A stretch of DNA of 64,000 nt from an uncultured Chitinophaga sp. (GTDB lineage: Bacteria > Bacteroidota > Bacteroidia > Chitinophagales > Chitinophagaceae), in assembly GCF_946479755.1 (NCBI RefSeq), contig NZ_CAMLHC010000002.1:248001-312000 (forward strand). The letters are read 5' to 3'. The translations under genes were made by a program, and so were the position numbers. The notes under the pieces were generated by a model. It had not been told where the DNA came from and did no database searches. It saw only the letters and a list, made by a program, of their open reading frames with translations. This document shows positions 52,910-61,568 of the stretch, in pieces. Within the stretch, counting starts at the first letter, position 1, and each line of letters begins with the position of its first letter.

Positions 52910-53371
52910 ATGAAACATATCATTCTCCTGTTGCTGCTATGGAGTGCCGGCATGACGACTGTTTATTCACAGGAAAAAGAGCTGAAACCATTTCCCAAAG
53001 CATGGAAAGGGGTAGAGCGCTTTGTCATCCAGGTGCCCGCTAAAGATGCGGAAGATAACTACCAGGTGGAAATCATGGCCGGTAAAACCCTGAAAGTGGA
53101 TTGTAATCATCACGGGCTGATTGGCAGCTGGGCTACCAAAGACGTGAAAGGGTGGGGGTACACTTATTACCAGTACACCTCCACAGGTAAGACAAGGTCC
53201 ACACTGATGGCCTGCCCCGATAAAACGCTGCAGGACAAATTTATTTTCAGCACCAAACTGGTACGCTACAACAGCAAATTGCCGATTGTGGTGTACGTAC
53301 CCAAAGGTTTTAGTGTAAAATATAAAATCTGGGAAAGAGGAAATCAGGAAATGGATGCGGAAATCAAATAA
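52910..53371 (+). CDS. eco: Ecotin, periplasmic serine-protease inhibitor
   Basis: 153 residues with a signal peptide (MKHIILLLLLWSAGMTTVYS). The ecotin core is unmistakable: PFPKAWKGVERFVIQVP, KVDCNHHGL with C65, GWGYTYYQY, STLMACP with C102 (the C65-C102 disulfide pair of the family), and RYNSKLPIVVYVP, VKYKIW near the end. The inhibitory loop is S-T-L99-M100: compared with STMM of E. coli ecotin, P1 is Leu instead of Met. Ecotin dimers block trypsin-like and elastase-like proteases, protecting the cell from foreign or host proteases. It is followed by a strong hairpin. Confidence 0.93.
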   Translation: MKHIILLLLLWSAGMTTVYSQEKELKPFPKAWKGVERFVIQVPAKDAEDNYQVEIMAGKTLKVDCNHHGLIGSWATKDVKGWGYTYYQYTSTGKTRSTLMACPDKTLQDKFIFSTKLVRYNSKLPIVVYVPKGFSVKYKIWERGNQEMDAEIK

Positions 53372-53386
53372 ATTTCGGGATTTTCT

Positions 53387-53490
53387 GATTTACGATTTTT
53401 TGATTTAAAATGCAGCGGAGATCATACCAGATGGTCTCCGCTGCATTTTTTAAATTCGTAAATCCGTAAATTAATAAATCCCTAAATTTT
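53387..53490. repeat. Degenerate inverted repeat with second copy of the GATTT element, enclosing a hairpin
   Basis: GATTTACGATTTTTTGATTT at 53387-53406 is identical to the repeat core at 24575-24594. The right flank (about 53450-53490, AAATTCGTAAATCCGTAAATT and on) is an imperfect reverse complement of the left flank. A GC-rich terminator hairpin sits in the middle. The element lies between the convergent ecotin and GH43 genes. Confidence 0.6.
53407..53451. terminator. Bidirectional terminator between ecotin and the GH43 gene
   Basis: AAAATGCAGCGGAGA (53407-53421) pairs perfectly with TCTCCGCTGCATTTT (53435-53449) around a 13-base loop; T-runs follow on the plus strand (53446-53451) and A-runs precede it, so it can stop transcription from either side. 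Confidence 0.85.
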
Positions 53491-55239
53491 AATCGGCGCT
53501 GTCCGGGCAGAAACCCCGTTTTCATTGATCGCTTCTATACTGTAGTAGTACGGCAGTTCCTTATCCATTCCCTTGAAGAAATAGTCATTGGCGCTGTGTA
53601 CCATGATACAGTTGTACAGTTTATCCGGTGCAATACCGAAATAGATATTGTACGCGTAGGCATTGTCTACCGGCTGCCATTTGATCCAGGCACTGCGTTT
53701 ATCCTTTTCCGTGCGGAGCACTACCAGCGATTTGACGGAATCGGGCGCAGCGCCATTGCCTTTGCCAAATACACGCAGTCCGCTGACGGCGAATTTACCG
53801 CCCGGCATATGAACGTTCACCAGTTTGATGTACCGGGCCTTTACAGGGCTGGGCAGCTCAACGTAGTCATGCGGCACATCCGTTCGGTTGTTGCTTTTGT
53901 CGACCAGCACCTGCCATTTTCTTCCGTCCAGGGAGTAGTAGAGCTGGTATTGATGGTAGATATCGGTCTGTTTGCCAAGGAACGGCGCATCCTGGTCGGC
54001 ATAGTTGATCTGTATGGCGTGGACGGTGCTCACTTCGCCGAGATCGCTCTGCAGCCATTCTCCTTTGTTGCCGGTGGCCGCGCTCCAGTAGGTTTTGATG
54101 TTTTCGTCCACCGCGTTGTTGGGGAGATAGCCACCCAGCGTAGAAGAAACTGTTACCGGCTTGTTGTAGTTCAACAGCATCCATCCGGTGAAGGAGCGGC
54201 TGTCGGTTTCGAAGGAGTTGGTATTACTGCCCCTGTTGAGATAATGTGGATAGTCCCCGAAAGCGGTGTTGCAATAGAGCACGTCATCTTTGTCAAAACC
54301 GGCGGGCCAGAAACCGAGCCTTCTTTCGAAACTGTTTTTTACAGCGATGACCATGGAGGACACATGCCACCAGTTGCCTTTGTTATCCTGGAAAGTGGCA
54401 CCATGGCCGGCGCCGCGGGCAAAGCCTCCGGGCTTGAAGGAGAAAGGGTTGTGCGCCTGCGGCTGGAAGGGTCCCAGCGGATGGTCAGACACCACCACGC
54501 CGTCGGCATAACCGCTGAATTCAGTTCCGGGCGCGCCGTATTGCAGGTAGTATTTGCCGTTATGTTTGGTCATCCAGGCGCCTTCGATAAACGGGTCGAG
54601 GAAAGTATTGTCCATGTCTTCGCCGAAACGCTGCCAGCCATAGCGGTAGTCTTCCAGCATGTACAGCTCTTTACGGGCGCCTTTCAGTTGCAGTGTTTTG
54701 CGGTCCACCTCTCCGCCGTATAGCGGATAACGGTTGCTGCTGCCGTTGTACTGGTACAGCTTACCATCGTCGTCAGGGAAAAAGGCCGGGTCCCAGCCGC
54801 CGGCAGCAAAAGAGTCTACCGCTTCTTTCCACTGGTTGCCTTTAGGATCGGTGCTCATCCAGATAGGGAAATTACTGCTATAGGTAGAACCGAATACCAT
54901 CATGGTATCGCCCATTACCCACACGGCCGGCGCGCACAGCTCATCATATACCTTATGCCAGGGCTTCAGGAATTTGCGCGATACAAAATGCCACTGGCTG
55001 AGGTCAGGGCTCCACCAGTATCCCCACTGGTTGGTGGAGAAGAGGTAAAAGTCCCCTTTGTAGTTCACGATCACCGGGTCGGCGGTGGCCCTGTGTTTGC
55101 CCCATTCCGTGAAATTGGGGATGGGACAGTAGCCGTAGTCCACGTTGATCGGATTACAATAGGTGGTTTGTTGTGCGTACGCGGACAATGACAACAGGCA
55201 TGACAGCAGCACTGCCAGGATACGAGGTAAATTCAACAT
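53482..55239 (-). CDS. GH43-family glycosidase with discoidin and Fn3 modules
   Basis: 585 residues, signal peptide MLNLPRILAVLLSCLLSLSAYA. The five-bladed propeller of GH43 has the catalytic base D54 in ATADPVIVNYKGDFYLFST, the pKa-modulating D150 in GGWDPAFFPDDDG and acid E219 in FIEGAWMTKHNGKYYL. A discoidin (F5/8 type C) module follows (about 360-490: LPNNAVDENIKTYWSA, GEWLQSDLGEVSTVHAI, RYIKLVNVHMPGG) and a short Fn3 domain closes it. Such enzymes cleave arabinose, xylose or galactose linkages; the module pair is like xylosidases/arabinofuranosidases. It is the last gene of the second SusC/D locus, six bases after the glucanase. Confidence 0.87.
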   Translation of the reverse strand: MLNLPRILAVLLSCLLSLSAYAQQTTYCNPINVDYGYCPIPNFTEWGKHRATADPVIVNYKGDFYLFSTNQWGYWWSPDLSQWHFVSRKFLKPWHKVYDELCAPAVWVMGDTMMVFGSTYSSNFPIWMSTDPKGNQWKEAVDSFAAGGWDPAFFPDDDGKLYQYNGSSNRYPLYGGEVDRKTLQLKGARKELYMLEDYRYGWQRFGEDMDNTFLDPFIEGAWMTKHNGKYYLQYGAPGTEFSGYADGVVVSDHPLGPFQPQAHNPFSFKPGGFARGAGHGATFQDNKGNWWHVSSMVIAVKNSFERRLGFWPAGFDKDDVLYCNTAFGDYPHYLNRGSNTNSFETDSRSFTGWMLLNYNKPVTVSSTLGGYLPNNAVDENIKTYWSAATGNKGEWLQSDLGEVSTVHAIQINYADQDAPFLGKQTDIYHQYQLYYSLDGRKWQVLVDKSNNRTDVPHDYVELPSPVKARYIKLVNVHMPGGKFAVSGLRVFGKGNGAAPDSVKSLVVLRTEKDKRSAWIKWQPVDNAYAYNIYFGIAPDKLYNCIMVHSANDYFFKGMDKELPYYYSIEAINENGVSARTAPIKI

Positions 55240-55245
55240 GACTGT

Positions 55246-56586
55246 TTATTTCAGATGCGGACTGGTAAAGTCCAGTTTTTTTAATCCTGCTTGTACTTCC
55301 GGGCAACTCATAAACAGTTTCCATAATAACCCGCTGCGGTAGTTTTCTATCATCACGATGATAGGGCCCTGGTCAATGGCGAGATGTGATTTGGCGTACC
55401 ACTGCTGCGTTTCGTTGAACGCGTCGGTAAAGCCGTATTCACTCCAGATCTTACTGCCCAGCTGGAAGTAAAAATGTTTGAGCGCCTGCATGGAATATTC
55501 CGGCGTATAAGGAAAAGCGGACAAGGCGGCGGTAGGGGTGATGGTGCCGTGATCGTTTTCGGGAGAGTGTGCGTCATACCCCTTATAGGTATCGCTGGCG
55601 GTCAGGCCCCAGGCGTTGGCGCCATAGCCTTTGAAGCCTTTCGGGTTCTGCACGCAGTATTCACGGTTGATGAGGGTGTGTTTGGTGTTCTGTTCCCAAT
55701 AATCGGCATAGCGGTCTTTTAATCCGTGGGGATCGAGGCCGAGGAACGAATAGTGGCTAAAGAACAGCGGACCGCCGTAATCCATGCCCAGCGGCAGCTT
55801 GATGCCAAAGAAGGTACGGTCGTTGCGGAAATAGAAGTTGTTGGCCCATCCGTGGTGATAAACGGAGGCGGGTATGGCGTAGGTAGGTGAAGCGGCCGAT
55901 AGCACGTAGGTGATCAGGCATTCGTTCCATCCCCTGATTTCATGGTTCATGCTCCAGCCGTTGTTGGGGCTCCAGTGCCAGTACAGGACGTTGCGTCCGT
56001 CCCGGGTGTACCAGTCCCATTCTGCTTCTCTCCACGTCCAGTTGATTTTGTTGCGCAGCTCTTCTTCTTTGGGCGTGCTGTGGTCGAAGTACTGGCGTGC
56101 GGTGAGCAGGCCTTCGAAGAGGAAGGATGTCTCTACCAGGTCGCCGCCGTCATCCTTGCGGCTGAAGGGGATGGTTTTGCCGGTGGCGCCGTTGAGCCAG
56201 TGGGGGAAGACGCCATGGTAAGCATCTGCTTTGCGGAGGAAGTCGATCATTTTGAGTAGACGTTCCACGGCTGCCTCGCGGGTGATCCAGCCTCTTTCGG
56301 TGGCTACCACGATGGCCATGATGCCGAAGCCGGTGCCGCCGGTGGTCACTACTTCGTCGCCGTAGTCGAATGATTTGTTACTGCGCTCGCGGGCCATGCC
56401 GGAAACCGGATGGGCGTAGTCCCAGAAGTAGCGGAAGGTTTGTTTTTGAACAAGGTCCAGCAGGGCGCTGTCGCCCAGGTTTTGCCGGATCTGCAGGTCG
56501 GCTTTAATGGCCTGTTGTTTTACCTGCGCCTGCCCGCCAAAGGCGAGCAGGCATATCAGGCATATCATTGTGATACATTGTTTCAT
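55246..56586 (-). CDS. GH144-type endo-beta-1,2-glucanase (glucoamylase-like fold)
   Basis: 446 residues with a signal peptide (MKQCITMICLICLLAFGGQA). It has the (alpha/alpha)6 pattern of the Glycoamylase domain: LLDLVQKQTFRYFWDYAHPVSGMARERSN, TTGGTGFGIMAIVVATERGWI, KIDFLRKADAYHGVFPHWLNG-type helix, WSMNHEIRGWNECLITYVLSA and NREYCVQNPKGFKGYGANAWGLTASD. The first GH144 enzyme was described from Chitinophaga arvensicola and cuts linear beta-1,2-glucan; this sequence shows that family's layout, including the E in NHEIRGWNE that could be catalytic. Cyclic beta-1,2-glucans from plant-associated bacteria are natural substrates. It may instead belong to a nearby, uncharacterised group of the same fold. 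Confidence 0.78.
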   Translation of the reverse strand: MKQCITMICLICLLAFGGQAQVKQQAIKADLQIRQNLGDSALLDLVQKQTFRYFWDYAHPVSGMARERSNKSFDYGDEVVTTGGTGFGIMAIVVATERGWITREAAVERLLKMIDFLRKADAYHGVFPHWLNGATGKTIPFSRKDDGGDLVETSFLFEGLLTARQYFDHSTPKEEELRNKINWTWREAEWDWYTRDGRNVLYWHWSPNNGWSMNHEIRGWNECLITYVLSAASPTYAIPASVYHHGWANNFYFRNDRTFFGIKLPLGMDYGGPLFFSHYSFLGLDPHGLKDRYADYWEQNTKHTLINREYCVQNPKGFKGYGANAWGLTASDTYKGYDAHSPENDHGTITPTAALSAFPYTPEYSMQALKHFYFQLGSKIWSEYGFTDAFNETQQWYAKSHLAIDQGPIIVMIENYRSGLLWKLFMSCPEVQAGLKKLDFTSPHLK

Positions 56587-56603
56587 AGCATCCAGACTGT
56601 TGT

Positions 56604-58100
56604 TTAGTAACCCGGGTTCTGGGTCAGTTTATTTCCACTCAGGTCGATCTCCACCTGTGGAATCGGCATCAGTTCATTTTTTCCTGCTTTGAAGCCCAGC
56701 GGTCCGAAGACCTGTGCACCTCTTCCCTGGCGGATAACGTCGAAGAAACGATCGCGTTCCATGGCCAGTTCTATTTGTCTTTCGTGGTAGATGGCCTGGC
56801 GGAGCTGTGCCTGGTCGGCGGTGGTCACATCAGGCAGGATGTTGTTATTGCCAGCGCGGGCACGGGCCCTGACTGCGTTGAGAGAAGTGTGTGCCTGACC
56901 GCTGTTGCCCAGTTCATTGGCTGCTTCGGCGTTCATCAGCAGCACTTCGGCATAACGGATCACACGTACGTTCTGGTCGGCGCCTTCGTTGTAGCCGTCG
57001 CGGAACAGGCCGAACGGCACGTATGACTTATAATTGAAACGACGGTTGACGCCTATGTTCCGGATGCTGTCGCCCTCCGCATTGATCGTGCCTCTGAACA
57101 GGATGGTGGCGTTTTTGCGCGGATCACCGGGTTCATAGGCATCTACCAGTGCCTGCGTGGGCGTATTAAAGCCCCAGCCGCCACCTTGCTGACTTTTGAC
57201 GCCTTGTATCTGCGAATACTGTGAGTTGGAAGCATCGCGGTTGCCGAGGATGATCTGGCATTGTATCTCAAAAACAGATTCCACGGAATTTTCGTTGGCA
57301 ATACGGAACAGCTTTTCGTAATCCGGGAAAAGGCTGTAGCCCATGCCCATCACCTGGTTGGTGAGGTCGAGCACGTTCTGCCATTTCTTTTGGTACATGG
57401 CCACCTTGGCGTGTAAGGCCAGTGCGGCGCCTTTGGTGGCGCGTCCGGCGTCTTTGGCATCATAACGGGGAGGCAGTACTGCCGCAGCTTCTGTCAGGTC
57501 TTTTTCGATAGCGGTCCACACCTCTGCTTTAGGTGAACGCGGAATGTTGTATTCTTCCGGGCCTTTGGGAAGATGAAGGCGCAGTGGTATGTCTCCATAG
57601 GCGCGCACCAGCCGGAAGTAGGCGTAGGCGCGGATGAACTTGGCTTCTGCCAGATAGCGTGTTTTTAACGCATCGTCCATCTTAATATTGGGGATGTTGT
57701 CCAATACCTGATTGCAGAGATTCACTTCCTGGTATTGTCCTTTCCAGAAGTCAGCCGCCTGACCGTCAGACGCGGTAATCGTAAAGTTGTCGAAGTTGCT
57801 CAGAAAGCTGGCGTCATTAGGGTCGCTGCCTTTTTCTGTTTCTTCGGAACCAAGGTCTTCTACAGCAAGGGCGGCAAAACCTACCTGGCGCCATTCATGC
57901 AGATTGGCATACATAGCCGTCACGGCTTTGGTGGCATCCGCTTCTGATGTCCAGAATTCTTGTGCAGGTTGCTGCCCTTGTGGTGGCACATCCAGGAAAC
58001 TTTTTCCGCAGCTCGCGGTGATGGTTAGCAGTACCGGCAGAGCGTAACCTGCAATACGTTTTATATCTAGCGTGTGGATTCTTTTCATGGTCGTCATCAT
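56604..58100 (-). CDS. SusD/RagB-family outer-membrane lipoprotein (second locus)
   Basis: 498 residues. Lipobox TASC (Cys 31) after a rather long signal region; an ATG at 58088 (MKRIHTLDIK) is an alternative start. Hallmarks: KSFLDVPPQG, EFWTSEADATKAVTAMYANLHEW, AEAKFIRAYAYFRLVRAYGDIPLRL, VRVIRYAEVLLMNAEAANELGNSG and the terminal LTQNPGY. It lies five bases after susC. With SusC it should import a beta-glucan-derived oligosaccharide, by context. Confidence 0.92.
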   Translation of the reverse strand: MMTTMKRIHTLDIKRIAGYALPVLLTITASCGKSFLDVPPQGQQPAQEFWTSEADATKAVTAMYANLHEWRQVGFAALAVEDLGSEETEKGSDPNDASFLSNFDNFTITASDGQAADFWKGQYQEVNLCNQVLDNIPNIKMDDALKTRYLAEAKFIRAYAYFRLVRAYGDIPLRLHLPKGPEEYNIPRSPKAEVWTAIEKDLTEAAAVLPPRYDAKDAGRATKGAALALHAKVAMYQKKWQNVLDLTNQVMGMGYSLFPDYEKLFRIANENSVESVFEIQCQIILGNRDASNSQYSQIQGVKSQQGGGWGFNTPTQALVDAYEPGDPRKNATILFRGTINAEGDSIRNIGVNRRFNYKSYVPFGLFRDGYNEGADQNVRVIRYAEVLLMNAEAANELGNSGQAHTSLNAVRARARAGNNNILPDVTTADQAQLRQAIYHERQIELAMERDRFFDVIRQGRGAQVFGPLGFKAGKNELMPIPQVEIDLSGNKLTQNPGY

Positions 58101-58105
58101 TTAAG

Positions 58106-61100
58106 TTAGAAGGTCACGTTTACACCGAAATTATAGGTAGCGTACAGCGGATAAACGCTTTTGTCAACACCCTGACTGGTGGGAATACCACCGATTTCAG
58201 GTGAGAAGCCACGGTACTTAAAGAAGTTGAATGCATTTTGTGCGCTCGCAAAGAAACGCAGGTTTTGCATGCCCCAGCGATTAGAAATGGTTTTAGGCAT
58301 GGTGTAACCCAGTTGTATGTTCCTGATACGGAAGTAGGAACCACTTTCCACGAAGAAGCTATTCGGCAGGTAATTTTGTCCGCCGCCTACGTTAGCGGAA
58401 GGATAACTGTTGGAAGTGCCTTCGCCATGCCAGCGGTTATCAAAAAACTCCTTGGTAAAGTTCTCATTACCGTAACGCAAGGCGATGTTTGCATTATACA
58501 CGTCTAAACCCCCTACGCCCTGAAATTCAAGTGCCAGGTCAAAGTTTTTGTAATTAAAACTGGTGTTGATGCCATAAGTGAATTTCGGATTGGGATTGCC
58601 GATAGGAACGCGGTCTTTCGCATCAATTACGCCATCATTGTTGATGTCGCGATACCTGAAATCGCCGGGTTTGGCGCTTTTTTGTGCGGAAGCTGCTACT
58701 TCTGCCGCGTTCTGGAAAACACCATCAACCTGGTAACCGAAGTACTGGCCAATCGGTTGGCCAACAATGGTGCGGGTAAGCAGGCCACCACCGGTAGAGG
58801 CATCACCCCCGCCGTAAATGGGATAGTCGGTGTTGGTGACTTCCAGCACTTTATTGTTGTTGATGCTGAAGTTGCCGCCAACAGAATAACCAAAGCCGCT
58901 TTCTGTCTGATCCTTCCAGTTCGCAGCAAACTCCCAGCCCTGGTTTCGGAAAGTGGCCTGGTTGGCAATGATCTCCGATTCCTGCGTACCAATAGACATG
59001 AGTACTGGTATTCTGAAAATAGCGGCCAATGTTTTCTTATTATAGAAACCTGCTTCAACATACAACCTGTTTTTTAACACACTCGCTTCGACAGCCGCAT
59101 CAATGCCTTCTGATTTTTCCCAGAAGAGCGCCGGTGGAACCAATGCGGTTACACTGGCACCGGTATAAACACCGCCACCGAAGATACCGGTCAGATAAGG
59201 AGACTGGTTGATCCGCTGAACAGAGAGTGAAGGCGGAACGGATGCGTTGCCCACCTGACCCCAGCTGCCGCGCAGTTTCAGGTTATCGAAGATACCTGTG
59301 TTTTTAATAAAGGGTTCTTCACTGAGTACCCAGCCTACACCTACCGAAGGGAAGTAGCCCCACTGGTCTCCCGCGGAGAACTGAGAAGCGCCGTCTGCAC
59401 GGATAGAGGCGGTGAGCAGGTATTTATCTTTGTAAGCATAATTTACACGGCCAAAGTAAGACGCAATGTTGATCAGTTCTCCTTCGTCTGTCACGGAACG
59501 GCCATCGGTATTGCCCAGTCGCAGGTACCTGGTGCCTTCATTGTTGTTGGGCACATTGTCAGCGCTGGCAATCAGCTTGTAGAAGCGGCGTTGCTGTGCT
59601 GCCTGCCCCAGTAACACCTTCAGATTGTGATCTCCGAATTTGTTGTCATAGGTGAGGGTGTTTTCCACGATCCAGTTCTGCCGGCTGGCGGTGGTGCGGG
59701 TCAGCTTGCTGACTTTGTTGAACTGGTTGGTTGTAGCCTGGTATTGTGGTGTATAGTTCCGGATGATACTATCCCCATATTCACCGCCTACGCTGGTATG
59801 AAAAACAAAATGTTTGGCAAAGCGAAGGTCTGCATACACGTTACCGGTGATCATGCGGCGTTTGGAGGTCTGGTCATAAAAGTCCAGGGATACCTGCGGG
59901 TTTTTACCAGCGCCGCTACCCAGGTTCAGTTTGTCCGGATCGCCGTAGGAACCATCCGGATTAAACACCGGCACTACGGGTGCTGAGGTATACAGCTGCA
60001 GGAAGTAAGCATCCGGAATATCGTTGCTGTTATAGGCCGCGGCAGTGATGGAGTAGCCTACTTTCAACGGTTCAAATACCTGGAAATCGTTTTGCAGGCG
60101 TGCTGTGATACGGGAGAAATCATTGGTTTTGATCAGGCCGTCCTGTTTCATATAACTCAGCGAGAAGTTATAGCTGGACTTTTCCGTACCGCCGTTGACA
60201 GACAGTTGATGATTGGTCGTGAAAGCATTGCGCATCTCCTGTTTGAACCAGTCAGTGCCCGCGCCATAGGCGTTAGGGTCCAGCCGGAGGGAGTTATTGT
60301 TGATGGCGCTCAGCTCATTGATGATGGTGGCATATTCGTTGCCGTTCGCCATCTTCACTTTATTGGTGGCCCGTTGCATGCCTACATAACCGGTATAGTT
60401 GATACTGGTTTTGCCGGCCCTGCCTTTTTTGGTGGTGATGAGCACTACGCCGTTGGCTGCCCGCATACCGTAGATCGCTTCACTGGAAGCGTCTTTCAGG
60501 ATGCTCATGTTTTCGATGTCGCCCGGGTTGAGGAAGCTGATGTCGTCATACCAGACACCATCTACCACGTACAACGGGCTGGGAGAGCCGTAGACCGTAG
60601 CCGTACCACGGATTTTAATGGTAGGGGCGCCGCCTGGTTTGCCATCGTTCACGATCTGCACGCCGGCTACTTTGCCCTGCAGGCCGCTCATGGCGTTGGT
60701 CACGGGTTGTTTGTTGATTTCTTCGCCTTTTACCTGTGCAATGGAGCCGGTGATGTCTACTTTACGTTGTACACCATAACCTACCACGACTACCTGTTGC
60801 ATCTGGCTAACCGATTCCTCCAGCGCGATGTCGATCTGCTGGCGGTTGTTGACCGGCACCTCCTGGGAGGTGAAACCGATAAAGCTCACGACCAGCGTGG
60901 CGTTGTCGGGGGCGGTGAGGGTATAGGAGCCGTCGGGGCCGGTTACGGCGCCTTTGGAGGTGCCTTTTATGGCGATGGTAGCGCCGGGGATAGGGGAGCC
61001 GTCTTTTTTGCTGGTGACTTTACCGGTGACTTTCACCTCCTGTGACATGATTACCACGAGGTTGTTTTCCACCAGTTTGTACCGCAGGGAGGTGCCGGCG

Positions 61101-61399
61101 AACAGTGTGTTCATCACGGCGTCGAGCCCTGAATTGGTGACGTCTACATTGACTTTTCTTCTGATTTCGGTCAGTGCATTATTGTACAGGAAGCGGTAGT
61201 TGCCCTGCTGTTCAATACTGCTCAGGACCTGTGCGATCTCCGCTTTTTTCAGCTTGAGGGTGATGGTAGCCTGCCCTTTGACAGCGGCGGATACCTGGAG
61301 AAAACACGCCAGCAATAACAACGTGGTGAGTTTCATAATAACAAGTGCTTTTTTCAGGGCATAGGTATACCTGTCCCTAAATTCTAGCGATATTTTCAT
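58106..61399 (-). CDS. SusC/RagA-family TonB-dependent transporter with STN domain (second locus)
   Basis: 1097 residues from the ATG at 61399 (MKISLEFRDRYTYALKKALVIMKLTTLLLLACFLQVSAA), the long N-terminus usual in Chitinophaga SusC proteins; upstream codons to 61474 are not needed. STN domain about 50-120 (TLKLKKAEIAQVLSSIEQQGNYRF), carboxypeptidase-like domain (about 122-205, GKVTSKKDGSPIPGATIAIKG), plug with VVVGYGVQRKVDITGSI and AIYGMRAANGVVLITTKKG, then the barrel to YNFGVNVTF. Regulated through FecR and the sigma factor upstream, 169 bases away. Confidence 0.92.
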   Translation of the reverse strand: MKISLEFRDRYTYALKKALVIMKLTTLLLLACFLQVSAAVKGQATITLKLKKAEIAQVLSSIEQQGNYRFLYNNALTEIRRKVNVDVTNSGLDAVMNTLFAGTSLRYKLVENNLVVIMSQEVKVTGKVTSKKDGSPIPGATIAIKGTSKGAVTGPDGSYTLTAPDNATLVVSFIGFTSQEVPVNNRQQIDIALEESVSQMQQVVVVGYGVQRKVDITGSIAQVKGEEINKQPVTNAMSGLQGKVAGVQIVNDGKPGGAPTIKIRGTATVYGSPSPLYVVDGVWYDDISFLNPGDIENMSILKDASSEAIYGMRAANGVVLITTKKGRAGKTSINYTGYVGMQRATNKVKMANGNEYATIINELSAINNNSLRLDPNAYGAGTDWFKQEMRNAFTTNHQLSVNGGTEKSSYNFSLSYMKQDGLIKTNDFSRITARLQNDFQVFEPLKVGYSITAAAYNSNDIPDAYFLQLYTSAPVVPVFNPDGSYGDPDKLNLGSGAGKNPQVSLDFYDQTSKRRMITGNVYADLRFAKHFVFHTSVGGEYGDSIIRNYTPQYQATTNQFNKVSKLTRTTASRQNWIVENTLTYDNKFGDHNLKVLLGQAAQQRRFYKLIASADNVPNNNEGTRYLRLGNTDGRSVTDEGELINIASYFGRVNYAYKDKYLLTASIRADGASQFSAGDQWGYFPSVGVGWVLSEEPFIKNTGIFDNLKLRGSWGQVGNASVPPSLSVQRINQSPYLTGIFGGGVYTGASVTALVPPALFWEKSEGIDAAVEASVLKNRLYVEAGFYNKKTLAAIFRIPVLMSIGTQESEIIANQATFRNQGWEFAANWKDQTESGFGYSVGGNFSINNNKVLEVTNTDYPIYGGGDASTGGGLLTRTIVGQPIGQYFGYQVDGVFQNAAEVAASAQKSAKPGDFRYRDINNDGVIDAKDRVPIGNPNPKFTYGINTSFNYKNFDLALEFQGVGGLDVYNANIALRYGNENFTKEFFDNRWHGEGTSNSYPSANVGGGQNYLPNSFFVESGSYFRIRNIQLGYTMPKTISNRWGMQNLRFFASAQNAFNFFKYRGFSPEIGGIPTSQGVDKSVYPLYATYNFGVNVTF

Positions 61400-61568
61400 A
61401 CTTTTAAATCTAGAGGTGAAAGTGATGGAAGCTTGCGGCTTAGCGTGTTGGCAAGTTTCCGGACATGACTGCATCTTTGGCGGGAAATGTTAGCGCATTT
61501 CCCGTTTTGGTTTTGGTTGTTTTCAGGAACTGTTTAACAAGTGTGTGTTCATAACGTTGTCATATTAT

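Noticed and set aside
53596..54723. A 375-codon open frame antisense to the GH43 gene
   Set aside because: The sense strand carries an intact glycosidase with catalytic residues; the antisense frame shows no family pattern. The same holds for the long antisense frames in the SusC, SusD and FecR genes.
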